In this document: piece by piece, positions 1 through 5,019 of the stretch
Position numbering within the stretch: the first letter of the stretch is position 1
Layout: the number at the start of each line of letters is the position of its first letter
From: DATEJJ01 sp039649115
GTDB lineage: Bacteria; Actinomycetota; Actinomycetes; Mycobacteriales; Micromonosporaceae
NCBI GenBank assembly: GCA_039649115.1
Contig: JBBWZQ010000167.1
Span: 1 to 11,746 of the forward strand
Length of the DNA stretch: 11,746 nt
Direction of reading: 5' to 3'
Translations under genes and position numbers: made by a program
The notes under the pieces: generated by a model
Told to the model about the DNA's origin: nothing
Seen by the model: the letters and a program-made list of their open reading frames with translations, nothing else
Database searches by the model: none

Positions 1-376
1 GCCCCAGCGGGCCGGTCGTGGTCTCCACGCCCCGGGTGTGGCCGTGCTCGGGGTGGCCGGGGGTGAGCGACCCCCACTGCCGCAGTGCCTGCAGGTCTTC
101 GAGGCTGAGACCGTAGCCGGACAGGTACAGCTGGATGTAGAGGGTCAGGCTGCTGTGCCCGGCGGAGAGCACGAAGCGGTCGCGGCCCGGCCAGAGCGGG
201 TCCGTCGGGTCGTGCCGCATCACCTTGTGGAACAGCAGGTACGCCAGCGGGGCGAGACTCATGGCGGTGCCGGGATGCCCGTTGCCGGCTTTCTCGACGG
301 CGTCCATGGCGAGGACGCGGACGGTGTCGACGGCCCGTTGGTCGATTTCGGACCAGTCCAGTTTGGTGTCGGTCAC
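1..376 (-). CDS. tkt: Transketolase, N-terminal part (runs off the left edge)
   Basis: Transketolase moves two-carbon ketol units between sugar phosphates in the cytoplasmic pentose phosphate pathway, using thiamine diphosphate and a divalent metal. The 125 visible residues are the start of the pyrophosphate-binding domain. GNGHPGTAMS (residues 31-40) carries the conserved active-site His (H34), SAGH (71-74) carries a second (H74), and TTGPLG (119-124) is the strongly conserved cofactor-site loop. The start chosen is GTG at 376-374 (MTDTKLDW...), because the AGGGGAG Shine-Dalgarno on the minus strand (391-385) lies 8 nt upstream. A GTG two codons earlier (382) would be only 2 nt from it. In many actinobacteria tkt lies next to and divergent from ctaB; here a lipoprotein gene sits between them. 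The C-terminal two thirds or more is outside the window. Identification is from recognised motifs and is very secure. Confidence 0.97.
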   Translation of the reverse strand, partial: MTDTKLDWSEIDQRAVDTVRVLAMDAVEKAGNGHPGTAMSLAPLAYLLFHKVMRHDPTDPLWPGRDRFVLSAGHSSLTLYIQLYLSGYGLSLEDLQALRQWGSLTPGHPEHGHTRGVETTTGPLG

Positions 377-418
377 GGGCACTGCTCCCCTGTCATGTCG
401 CGGGACCTATCACTCAGG

Positions 419-424
419 ACACTA
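419..424 (-). promoter_or_regulatory. Possible -10 box for tkt
   Basis: On the minus strand the hexamer TAGTGT (424-419) fits the actinobacterial TANNNT -10 pattern. It would start a transcript about 36 nt ahead of the tkt GTG, leaving room for the AGGGGAG ribosome site. No good -35 is visible 17-18 bp upstream, so this is weak. The rest of 377-573 shows no gene; it holds only a short GTCCT/AGGAC inverted repeat at 484-505. Confidence 0.25.
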
Positions 425-573
425 CCCATCGGCCGCGCGTGCGACGCGTGATCCCCCGGACAACGCCCGGTTGCCCGCGTGCTGTCCTACAGTCTGCGAC
501 AGGACGGTTTCGCCACCGTGTCCCATCGGCGAACGCCGGCTGGCCGACTCTCGCGCAAGTGCGGACCGCCCCA

Positions 574-579
574 TAGACT
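574..579 (+). promoter_or_regulatory. -10 box of a leaderless promoter ahead of the leader ORF/lipoprotein
   Basis: TAGACT matches the TANNNT -10 consensus. An ATG begins 8 nt after the end of this box (587), which is where transcription would be expected to start, so the transcript would begin at or next to this ATG. No canonical TTGAC-type -35 is visible at 17-18 bp; TCGCGC at 551-556 is the best placed candidate and is poor. Leaderless genes in actinobacteria commonly rely on the -10 alone. Confidence 0.5.
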
Positions 580-586
580 GCCGCGG

Positions 587-640
587 ATGGGAGCGCTTCC
601 ACCGGACCGCGAACGAGTCTTCGACGAGGAGGATCAGTGA
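587..640 (+). CDS. Putative 17-aa leader ORF, coupled to the lipoprotein gene
   Basis: An ATG placed about where transcription from the TAGACT box should begin opens a 17-codon ORF, MGALPPDRERVFDEEDQ. Its TGA (638-640) overlaps the GTG start (637-639) of the lipoprotein gene as GTGA. The ORF has no Shine-Dalgarno of its own, as expected for a leaderless start. Its last codons also form the strong AGGAGG ribosome site (627-632) of the next gene. This layout would allow ribosomes finishing the leader to re-initiate on the lipoprotein gene (translational coupling). The peptide is very acidic and resembles no attenuator peptide I know: it has no run of one amino acid. It may be a coupling device with no peptide function. 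Alternatively the ATG is chance and the transcript is simply a 50-nt leader. Confidence 0.4.
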   Translation: MGALPPDRERVFDEEDQ

Positions 641-1461
641 AGTTCCTGTGCAGGATCGCGACCGCGCTGGTGGTGGCCGCGGTCGCGGCCGGCACCGCGG
701 CCTGCGACACCTCCGCGAACACGCCACCGAGCCCGCGGCCACCCGGCCCCGGGCAGCAGGGTGGCCCGCCGCGCACCATGCCGACCGTGCAGCCGACGGT
801 GGGCGCGCAGTGCAAGGCGGCCTGGGCGGGTGGCAGGCAGGTCGGCTTCCTGGACGCGGCCGCGGTCTACCTGGGCGGCATCGAACTGGGTACCGGCACG
901 AAGGGCGTGGTGCTGGCGCACCAGGCGAACAGTGACACCTGCCAGTGGCTGCCGTTCGCCCGCCAGCTGGTGGCCGCCGGGTACCACGTGCTCGTCTTCG
1001 ACTTCGCCGGATCCGGCGTCAGCGGCCCGCTCGCGAACGGCGACAGGCGGGACGACAACGTGGTGGCCGCCGCGGCCTACATGCACGGGCACGGCGTGAT
1101 GAGCGTGGTACTGATCGGCGCGTCCATGGGCGGCAACGCGTCGCTCGTCGCGGCGACCAAGGTCAGCCCGCCGGTCGCCGGCGTGGTCAGCCTGTCCGCA
1201 CCGGTCAGCTACGACGGCCTGGACGCGGGCGGGGCGGTGCGGAAGCTCTCGGTCCCGACCCTGTACATCGCCGGTTCCGGTGAGTCCACGTACGCCGACG
1301 CCGCCCGCTCGCTGTACGCGGCCACCCCCGGTGACACGAAGAAGCTGCTGCTGGGCAGCGGGGACCAGCACGGGGTCGCGCTGCTGGCGAAGGCGGAACC
1401 GGACGCGGCGAAGGTGCGCACCGCCATCCTCGACTTCCTGAAGGCGCACTCTCCGGTGTGA
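637..1461 (+). CDS. Secreted lipoprotein with alpha/beta-hydrolase fold
   Basis: A 274-aa predicted surface-anchored hydrolase of unknown substrate. The N-terminus has a basic MKFLCR, a hydrophobic stretch (about 8-22) and a lipobox-like GTAAC with Cys23 as the likely lipidated residue. A Pro/Gly/Ser-rich linker (about 24-50) follows. The hydrolase part shows LAHQAN (93-98) at the oxyanion-loop position, GASMGG (161-166) as the nucleophile elbow with Ser163, and GDQHG (242-246) with His245. The acid is less certain; E216 in the AGSGES strand end (212-217) or D221 are candidates. Cys59 and Cys102 could form a disulfide, reasonable for an exported protein. The GTG start is fixed by AGGAGG at 627-632, 4 nt upstream. 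Such dienelactone-hydrolase or esterase-like proteins act on varied esters, and nothing here reveals the substrate. It lies between tkt and ctaB and ends in a double hairpin, so it looks like a transcription unit of its own. Confidence 0.85.
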   Translation: MKFLCRIATALVVAAVAAGTAACDTSANTPPSPRPPGPGQQGGPPRTMPTVQPTVGAQCKAAWAGGRQVGFLDAAAVYLGGIELGTGTKGVVLAHQANSDTCQWLPFARQLVAAGYHVLVFDFAGSGVSGPLANGDRRDDNVVAAAAYMHGHGVMSVVLIGASMGGNASLVAATKVSPPVAGVVSLSAPVSYDGLDAGGAVRKLSVPTLYIAGSGESTYADAARSLYAATPGDTKKLLLGSGDQHGVALLAKAEPDAAKVRTAILDFLKAHSPV

Positions 1462-1462
1462 C

Positions 1463-1509
1463 GCCCGGCACGCCGGCCGGGCCGCGGCAGGTCCGGCCGG
1501 CCTGCCGCG
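1463..1509 (+). terminator. Two abutting hairpins after the lipoprotein gene
   Basis: Starting one nucleotide after the stop codon is a perfect 7-bp stem GCCCGGC/GCCGGGC (1463-1469 with 1476-1482, 6-nt loop). The next base starts a perfect 9-bp stem CGCGGCAGG/CCTGCCGCG (1483-1491 with 1501-1509, 9-nt loop). There is no U-tract, which is usual for terminators proposed in high-GC actinobacteria. The second stem ends exactly where the putative ctaB -10 box begins. The location, directly behind a gene and ahead of a new promoter, supports termination. A regulatory role on ctaB transcription is an alternative. Confidence 0.6.
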
Positions 1510-1515
1510 TACGCT
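1510..1515 (+). promoter_or_regulatory. Possible -10 box for ctaB
   Basis: TACGCT fits TANNNT, and an overlapping alternative TACCGT lies at 1519-1524. Either would give a leader of about 40-50 nt before the ctaB TTG. No clear -35 is visible, because the upstream DNA is the hairpin region. Confidence 0.35.
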
Positions 1516-1571
1516 GACTACCGTCATCCGCCGGGCCGGGTCCCGATCACCCTGCGAAGGAGTCCGGAGCA

Positions 1572-2567
1572 TTGCGTACGCTCGCTGAGGCAACCGCGCC
1601 CGTGATCATCGAGCCGGGGCTGGCGAGGCCGGTCGCTCCGCTCACCGCGCAGCCCATTCCGGTGGCGGCACTGGCGGCCCACGCCGAACGCCGGCGGCTA
1701 CCCGCGGTGGTCCTCGCGTACCTCGCGCTGACCAAGCCGCGCATCATCGAGCTCCTGCTCATCACGACGGTGCCGGCCATGTTCCTGGCCCGCGAACGGT
1801 TCTCCGGCATCGGGCTCACCCTCGTGGTCCTGGTCGGCGGCGCGCTGGCCGCGGGCGCCGCCAACGCGCTGAACTGCTACATCGACCGGGACATCGACCA
1901 GGTGATGCGGCGGACCTCGCGGCGCCCGCTGCCCACCCACACCGTGTCGCCGCGAGCGGCCCTCGTCTTCGGTCTCGTGCTGGCCGTGGTCTCGGTCGGC
2001 CTCATGGCCGCGTTCACCAACTGGCTCGCCACCGCGCTGACCGCCGCCGCGATCGCGTACTACGACCTCGTCTACACGATGTGGCTCAAGCGCACCACCC
2101 CGCAGAGCACCTTCTGGGGCGGGGTCTGCGGCGCCATGCCGGTGCTGATCGGCTGGGCCGCCGTCACCGGTGGGCTCGCGCCGCGCGCGCTGCTGCTGTT
2201 CGGGGTCGTGTTCTTCTGGCAGATGCCGCATTTCTACGCGCTCGCGGTGAAGTTCCGCGACGACTACGCCAGGGCCGGCATCCCGATGCTCCCGGTCGTC
2301 GCGTCGATGCGCCGGGTCGGGGTCGAGACCGTCGCGTTCAGCTGGCTCACCGTGGCCGCGTCGGTGGCGCTGTGGCCGATGGGCATGACCCCGCTCTACG
2401 GCGCCGTCGCGGTCGTCGTGGGGGCGCTGCTGCTGATCGAGGCGCACCGGGTGGGCCGGCGGGCCAGCCGCGGGGAGCCACTCAAGCCGATGCGGCTCTT
2501 CCACTGGTCGACGACCTACCTGACGTTACTCTTCGTGACCATCGCCGTGGACGCGCTCATCCAGTAG
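1572..2567 (+). CDS. ctaB: Protohaem IX farnesyltransferase (haem O synthase)
   Basis: CtaB is an integral membrane UbiA-family prenyltransferase that adds a farnesyl group to haem B to give haem O, the precursor CtaA converts to haem A for cytochrome aa3 oxidase. The 331-aa protein has the first Asp-rich motif NCYIDRDID (N101, D105, D109) followed by RRTSRRPLPTH, the YYDLVYTMWLKRTTPQS stretch (163-179), and the second polar motif WQMPHFYALAVKFRDDYARAGIPML (216-240, D230/D231). Several hydrophobic segments follow the expected multi-helix plan. The start is TTG at 1572, with AAGGAG (1557-1562) 9 nt upstream. An in-frame GTG at 1602 is an alternative that would shorten a poorly conserved, cytoplasmic N-terminal tail of about 45 residues. 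The gene is co-oriented with the two genes after it but separated from them by 227 nt. CtaA, its pathway partner, is encoded about 1.4 kb downstream on the other strand. Confidence 0.97.
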   Translation: MRTLAEATAPVIIEPGLARPVAPLTAQPIPVAALAAHAERRRLPAVVLAYLALTKPRIIELLLITTVPAMFLARERFSGIGLTLVVLVGGALAAGAANALNCYIDRDIDQVMRRTSRRPLPTHTVSPRAALVFGLVLAVVSVGLMAAFTNWLATALTAAAIAYYDLVYTMWLKRTTPQSTFWGGVCGAMPVLIGWAAVTGGLAPRALLLFGVVFFWQMPHFYALAVKFRDDYARAGIPMLPVVASMRRVGVETVAFSWLTVAASVALWPMGMTPLYGAVAVVVGALLLIEAHRVGRRASRGEPLKPMRLFHWSTTYLTLLFVTIAVDALIQ

Positions 2568-2650
2568 ATGCATTCCGTCCACTTTGGACCGCGACACGCC
2601 TGAATTGTCGGCACACTTGTAACTGATTCGATAACGACGGAGATTTGCCC

Positions 2651-2668
2651 TGGTATTGGCCGATACCA
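2651..2668. promoter_or_regulatory. 18-bp near-perfect palindrome in the ctaB-downstream intergenic region
   Basis: TGGTATTGGCCGATACCA pairs with its own complement at 8 of 9 positions (the only mismatch is T2657/G2662). It sits 84 bp after ctaB in a stretch that is clearly less GC-rich than the genes around it. It looks like a dimeric repressor operator; as RNA it could only form a 6-bp stem, so a terminator role is weaker. I do not recognise the regulator. ATTGGC is also present as a direct repeat at 2655-2660 and 2668-2673. Confidence 0.4.
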
Positions 2669-2674
2669 TTGGCT

Positions 2675-2732
2675 GTTACTTTCGGATAAGTCGGTCTTGC
2701 GCCGCGCGGGGCGGAGGTCGGCGCCGAGTAAC
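2675..2732. repeat. Long-span inverted repeat ahead of the 108-aa gene
   Basis: GTTACT (2675-2680) pairs perfectly with AGTAAC (2727-2732). CGG (2683-2685) and CCG (2724-2726) continue the stem after a 2-nt bulge. The 38-nt apical part is G+C-rich and can form further small helices. It could be a structured leader if transcription starts upstream (a loose candidate is TTGTCG 2605-2610 with CGATAA 2629-2634). If the downstream gene is only transcribed from its leaderless promoter, this is untranscribed DNA. It matches no riboswitch class I recognise. Apart from this, the palindrome and a weak GTCCA-CTT-TGGAC hairpin (2577-2589), I see nothing in 2568-2782. Confidence 0.3.
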
Positions 2733-2782
2733 ACGCGTCACAGACTGCACGCGGTTGGCCCGCGGCTCGACGCGGTCGTGCT

Positions 2783-2788
2783 TAGGCT
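2783..2788 (+). promoter_or_regulatory. -10 box of a leaderless promoter for the 108-aa gene
   Basis: TAGGCT matches TANNNT, and the ATG at 2795 begins 6 nt after it, at the expected transcription start. There is no Shine-Dalgarno ahead of this ATG, consistent with a leaderless message. TTGGCC (2755-2760) resembles a -35 but at 22 bp is further away than usual. Confidence 0.55.
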
Positions 2789-2794
2789 GCGGAC

Positions 2795-3121
2795 ATGGCA
2801 GATGGTTCCGATACGACGCTGACGGCCGAGCCCATCGCTCCCGCGGCGGACCTGGTCGCCGGCATCAAGTCCTTCGCCGCTGGGCACGGCGGGGCAAAGG
2901 CGGTCATCGAGTACGTCGGCCGCAGAGGTGCGCGCATCGTCCTCGTGGGGGAGGACGGCACCTGGTCCGACCAGTTCGCCGAGGGCACCGATGTGGCCCG
3001 CCGGGCCTGCGAGAACGCGGGCGTCGAAGTGCAGAACGAGTGGGAGCGGGAACTGATCGAGCTGATGCGGCCCAGCAACGATCTCTGGCGGTCCATGTCG
3101 CGCCGCAGCTTCGCCCGGTGA
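2795..3121 (+). CDS. Conserved-looking small protein of unknown function (108 aa)
   Basis: I do not recognise this family. The protein is soluble and has no signal peptide, no membrane segment, and a single Cys (C72). Residues 16-50 read like a helix followed by a beta strand (KAVIEYVGRRGARIVLVGEDG), then GTWSDQFAEGTDVARRACENAG, where the GTWSDQ and EGT wording looks structured. A C-terminal helix (NEWERELIELM) and an Arg/Ser-rich tail end the chain. The ATG is supported by the leaderless promoter box 6 nt upstream; no ribosome site is visible. The gene ends 13 nt before the ATP-grasp ligase gene, so the two are probably one transcript and may work together as partner or substrate. Third-position GC is as high as in its neighbours, which supports it being a real gene. 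No function should be inferred from the sequence alone. Confidence 0.75.
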   Translation: MADGSDTTLTAEPIAPAADLVAGIKSFAAGHGGAKAVIEYVGRRGARIVLVGEDGTWSDQFAEGTDVARRACENAGVEVQNEWERELIELMRPSNDLWRSMSRRSFAR

Positions 3122-3134
3122 TCCACCCCAGCCG

Positions 3135-4079
3135 GTGACACATTCCCTGTCCACGACGACCCGGGGCCAACGGCCCCGGGTCGCTCTCGTCACCTGCTCG
3201 ACGCTGCCGGACCTGGACGCCGACGACCGGCTCGCGCTCGCGGCCATGGCGGGGCGGGGCATCGACGCCGAACCGGCCGTCTGGGACGACCCAGGCGTCT
3301 GCTGGTCCGGATTCGATCTGGCGATCCTCCGGTCGACCTGGGACTACCCGCCGCGGCGGGACGAGTTCCTGGCCTGGGCGCGCGGCGTGCCCAGGCTCGC
3401 GAACCCCGCCGAGCTGGTTGCCCGCAACACCGACAAGCACTACCTCCTGCGGCTCGCCGCCACCGGGGCGCCGGTCGTGGCCACCCGATGGCTGGCACCG
3501 GACGAGTCCTGGCGGGCGCCGCGCTCCGGCGAGTGGGTCATCAAGCCGGCGGTGGGCGCCGGCAGCGTGGACGCCGGGCGGTACGACGCCACCCGCCCGT
3601 CGCAGCGGGCGCAGGCCCAGGCGCACACGCGCCGGCTGCAGGCCGCCGGCCGGGCGGTGCTCGTCCAGCCGTACATGCCCGCGGTGGACCGGGACGGGGA
3701 GACCGCGCTGATCTTCCTCGGTGGCCGGTACAGCCACGCGGTGCGCAAGGGCGCGATGCTGGACGGCCCGTACGCCGGCGTCGACGGCCTGTTCAAGCCC
3801 GAGCAGATCGAACCGGTGGAGCCGACCCCGGCGCAGCGCGACGCCGCCGACACGGTGCTGCGCGCGTTGACCGGGTGGGTCCGGATGGACCTCGCCGACC
3901 TGCTGTACGCGCGGGTCGACCTGGTCGATGACGAGGCGGGTCGGCCGCTACTGCTTGAGCTGGAGCTGACCGAGCCGTCCCTGTACCTCGGCTTCGCGCT
4001 CGGGGCCGCCGGCCGGTTCGCGGACGCGGTCGCCGTGCGGCTGGAGCGGGTCGGGGGCGGCGCCGACCGTCGCCGATAG
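3135..4079 (+). CDS. ATP-grasp ligase (RimK/glutathione-synthetase-like)
   Basis: A 314-aa ATP-grasp enzyme; the family joins a carboxylate, activated as acyl phosphate, to an amine or thiol. An N-terminal pre-ATP-grasp part (RPRVALVTCSTLPDLD, 13-28, to about 90) shows DLAILRSTWDYPPRR (61-75), typical of a RimK-related actinobacterial group. The ATP lysines are probable at K101 (NTDKHYL) and K137 (EWVIKPAVGAGSVD). VLVQPYMP (175-182) forms the hinge region, followed by the RKGAM loop (204-208). The metal-binding end is ARVDLVDD (259-266, D262) and LLLELELTEPSLYL (272-285), with E275, E277 and E280. The LELTEPSL wording recalls the DcsG-like ATP-grasp set rather than the classical ExN end. The substrate is unknown. 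The GTG start lacks a clear Shine-Dalgarno and probably relies on translation coming from the 108-aa gene. The 3' end overlaps ctaA on the other strand by 132 bp. Confidence 0.85.
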   Translation: MTHSLSTTTRGQRPRVALVTCSTLPDLDADDRLALAAMAGRGIDAEPAVWDDPGVCWSGFDLAILRSTWDYPPRRDEFLAWARGVPRLANPAELVARNTDKHYLLRLAATGAPVVATRWLAPDESWRAPRSGEWVIKPAVGAGSVDAGRYDATRPSQRAQAQAHTRRLQAAGRAVLVQPYMPAVDRDGETALIFLGGRYSHAVRKGAMLDGPYAGVDGLFKPEQIEPVEPTPAQRDAADTVLRALTGWVRMDLADLLYARVDLVDDEAGRPLLLELELTEPSLYLGFALGAAGRFADAVAVRLERVGGGADRRR

Positions 4080-4958
4080 CGCCGGGAAGATCGCCAGGGT
4101 CGCCAGCCAGACCGCGCAGGCGCCGGCCATGTGCAGCCCCACCAGCAGCGCGGGCACGTGGGTGAAGTACTGGACGAAGCCGATCACGCCCTGCGCGAGC
4201 TCCACGCCGACGAGCACGGCCGCGGCGCGTACCGCCCGGTGCGGCGCGTTCGCCCCGCGCAGCGCGAACCAGAGCGCGAGGGACAGCCCGACGAGCAGCA
4301 TGACGGCGTCGGTGTGCAGTTGGGCCACCGTGCCCGCGTCGAGCCCGGTGCGCCGCGCGCCGTGGTCGCCGGCATGCGGCCCGCTGCCGGTCACCACCGT
4401 GCCGGCGGCCAGGACCGCCAGGCTGGTCCCCAGCACGGTCCACGCCAGCCCGCGCAGCGGTGCCGCGACCACCGGTCGCCGGGGCCCGTCCGGGGAGACG
4501 GCGGCTGCGTACAGCGCGTAGGTCACCGCGATCACGGCCATGGACAGCAGGAAGTGCGCCGAGACCACCCAGGGATTGAGGTGGGTGAGTACGGTCAGCC
4601 CGCCCACGACCGCCTGCACCGGTATCGTCGCGAGGCTCAGCCACGCGTACCTGACCCGCCGCCGGGTCCGGTTGCCCGGCCGCCTCGCCAGCAGCAGCGC
4701 GCCGGCGGCGAGCGCGACCAGCACGTAGGTCAGGCTGCGGTTGCCGAACTCGATGATTCCGTGGTAGCCGGCGGCCGGCGTCGTGACGTAGGAGGCGCCG
4801 GTGCAGCGGGGCCAGGTTGGGCAGCCCAGGCCGGAGTCGGTCAGCCGCACCACGCCACCGGTGATCACGATGACGACGTTGGCTGCCAGCGACACCAGGG
4901 TTACCCGGCGGAACGCTTGCGGGTCGGTGGGAAGACTGCCGAGACGCACCCGGAACAT
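3948..4958 (-). CDS. ctaA: Haem A synthase (COX15/CtaA family)
   Basis: CtaA oxidises the C8 methyl of haem O to a formyl group, giving haem A for aa3-type cytochrome oxidase; it is an eight-helix membrane protein. All four expected haem-ligand histidines are visible: H66 (AGYHGIIEFGNR, with E70, N73, R74), H135 (VVSAHFLL), H215 (VAQLHTDA) and H276 (LVGLHMAG). The extracellular cysteine pair C46/C52 (GCPTWPRC) is the disulfide seen in this class. Residues 35-45 (GGVVRLTDSGL) are the family signature. The start is the ATG at 4958-4956 (MFRVRLGSLPTD); an in-frame GTG at 4970 is possible, and neither has a convincing ribosome site. The last membrane helix ends near residue 297. The final roughly 40 residues (polar, Pro/Arg/Glu-rich) are encoded antisense to the ATP-grasp gene, with stop TAG at 3950-3948. 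Only 60 bp separate ctaA from the divergent sufR. Confidence 0.95.
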   Translation of the reverse strand: MFRVRLGSLPTDPQAFRRVTLVSLAANVVIVITGGVVRLTDSGLGCPTWPRCTGASYVTTPAAGYHGIIEFGNRSLTYVLVALAAGALLLARRPGNRTRRRVRYAWLSLATIPVQAVVGGLTVLTHLNPWVVSAHFLLSMAVIAVTYALYAAAVSPDGPRRPVVAAPLRGLAWTVLGTSLAVLAAGTVVTGSGPHAGDHGARRTGLDAGTVAQLHTDAVMLLVGLSLALWFALRGANAPHRAVRAAAVLVGVELAQGVIGFVQYFTHVPALLVGLHMAGACAVWLATLAIFPALSATVGAAPDPLQPHGDRVREPAGGPEREAEVQGRLGQLQLKQ

Positions 4959-4982
4959 GGTACGGATCACCGCCTGGCGGGT

Positions 4983-5011
4983 TTGCGCGACCCCGAGGAA
5001 ATACGTAACGT
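4983..5011 (+). promoter_or_regulatory. Leaderless promoter of the suf operon
   Basis: TTGCGC (4983-4988) and TAACGT (5006-5011) are 17 bp apart, a well-spaced -35/-10 pair with a TANNNT -10. The sufR GTG begins at 5019, 7 nt after the -10, where transcription should start. No Shine-Dalgarno precedes this GTG, so the message should be leaderless. Confidence 0.65.
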
Positions 5012-5019
5012 TGGTGTTG
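5006..5019. promoter_or_regulatory. Probable SufR operator
   Basis: TAAC-N6-GTTG differs by one base from CAAC-N6-GTTG, the operator I recall being reported for SufR in cyanobacteria and Streptomyces. It covers the -10 box and the transcription start, exactly where a repressor would block RNA polymerase. Holo-SufR bound here would turn the operon off when clusters are plentiful. It is also about 50 bp upstream of ctaA on the other strand. Confidence 0.6.

Noticed and set aside
484..505. GTCCT/AGGAC inverted repeat between tkt and the lipoprotein gene
   Set aside because: Five base pairs with a 12-nt spacer is expected by chance in an intergenic region of this size.
377..3134. tRNA, rRNA, insertion sequence or prophage features in the non-coding parts
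   Set aside because: I looked for T-loop (GGTTCGA-type) sequences, terminal inverted repeats and transposase or integrase wording on both strands, and found none in the window.
2656..3138. A 160-codon frame overlapping the palindrome and the 108-aa gene
   Set aside because: Its composition is of shadow-frame type (Arg/Gly-rich), and the 108-aa frame has a leaderless promoter and balanced amino acids.
5002..5007. TACGTA palindrome as the main operator
   Set aside because: A 6-bp palindrome is too short to be convincing. The TAAC-N6-GTTG element overlapping it fits a known SufR site better.
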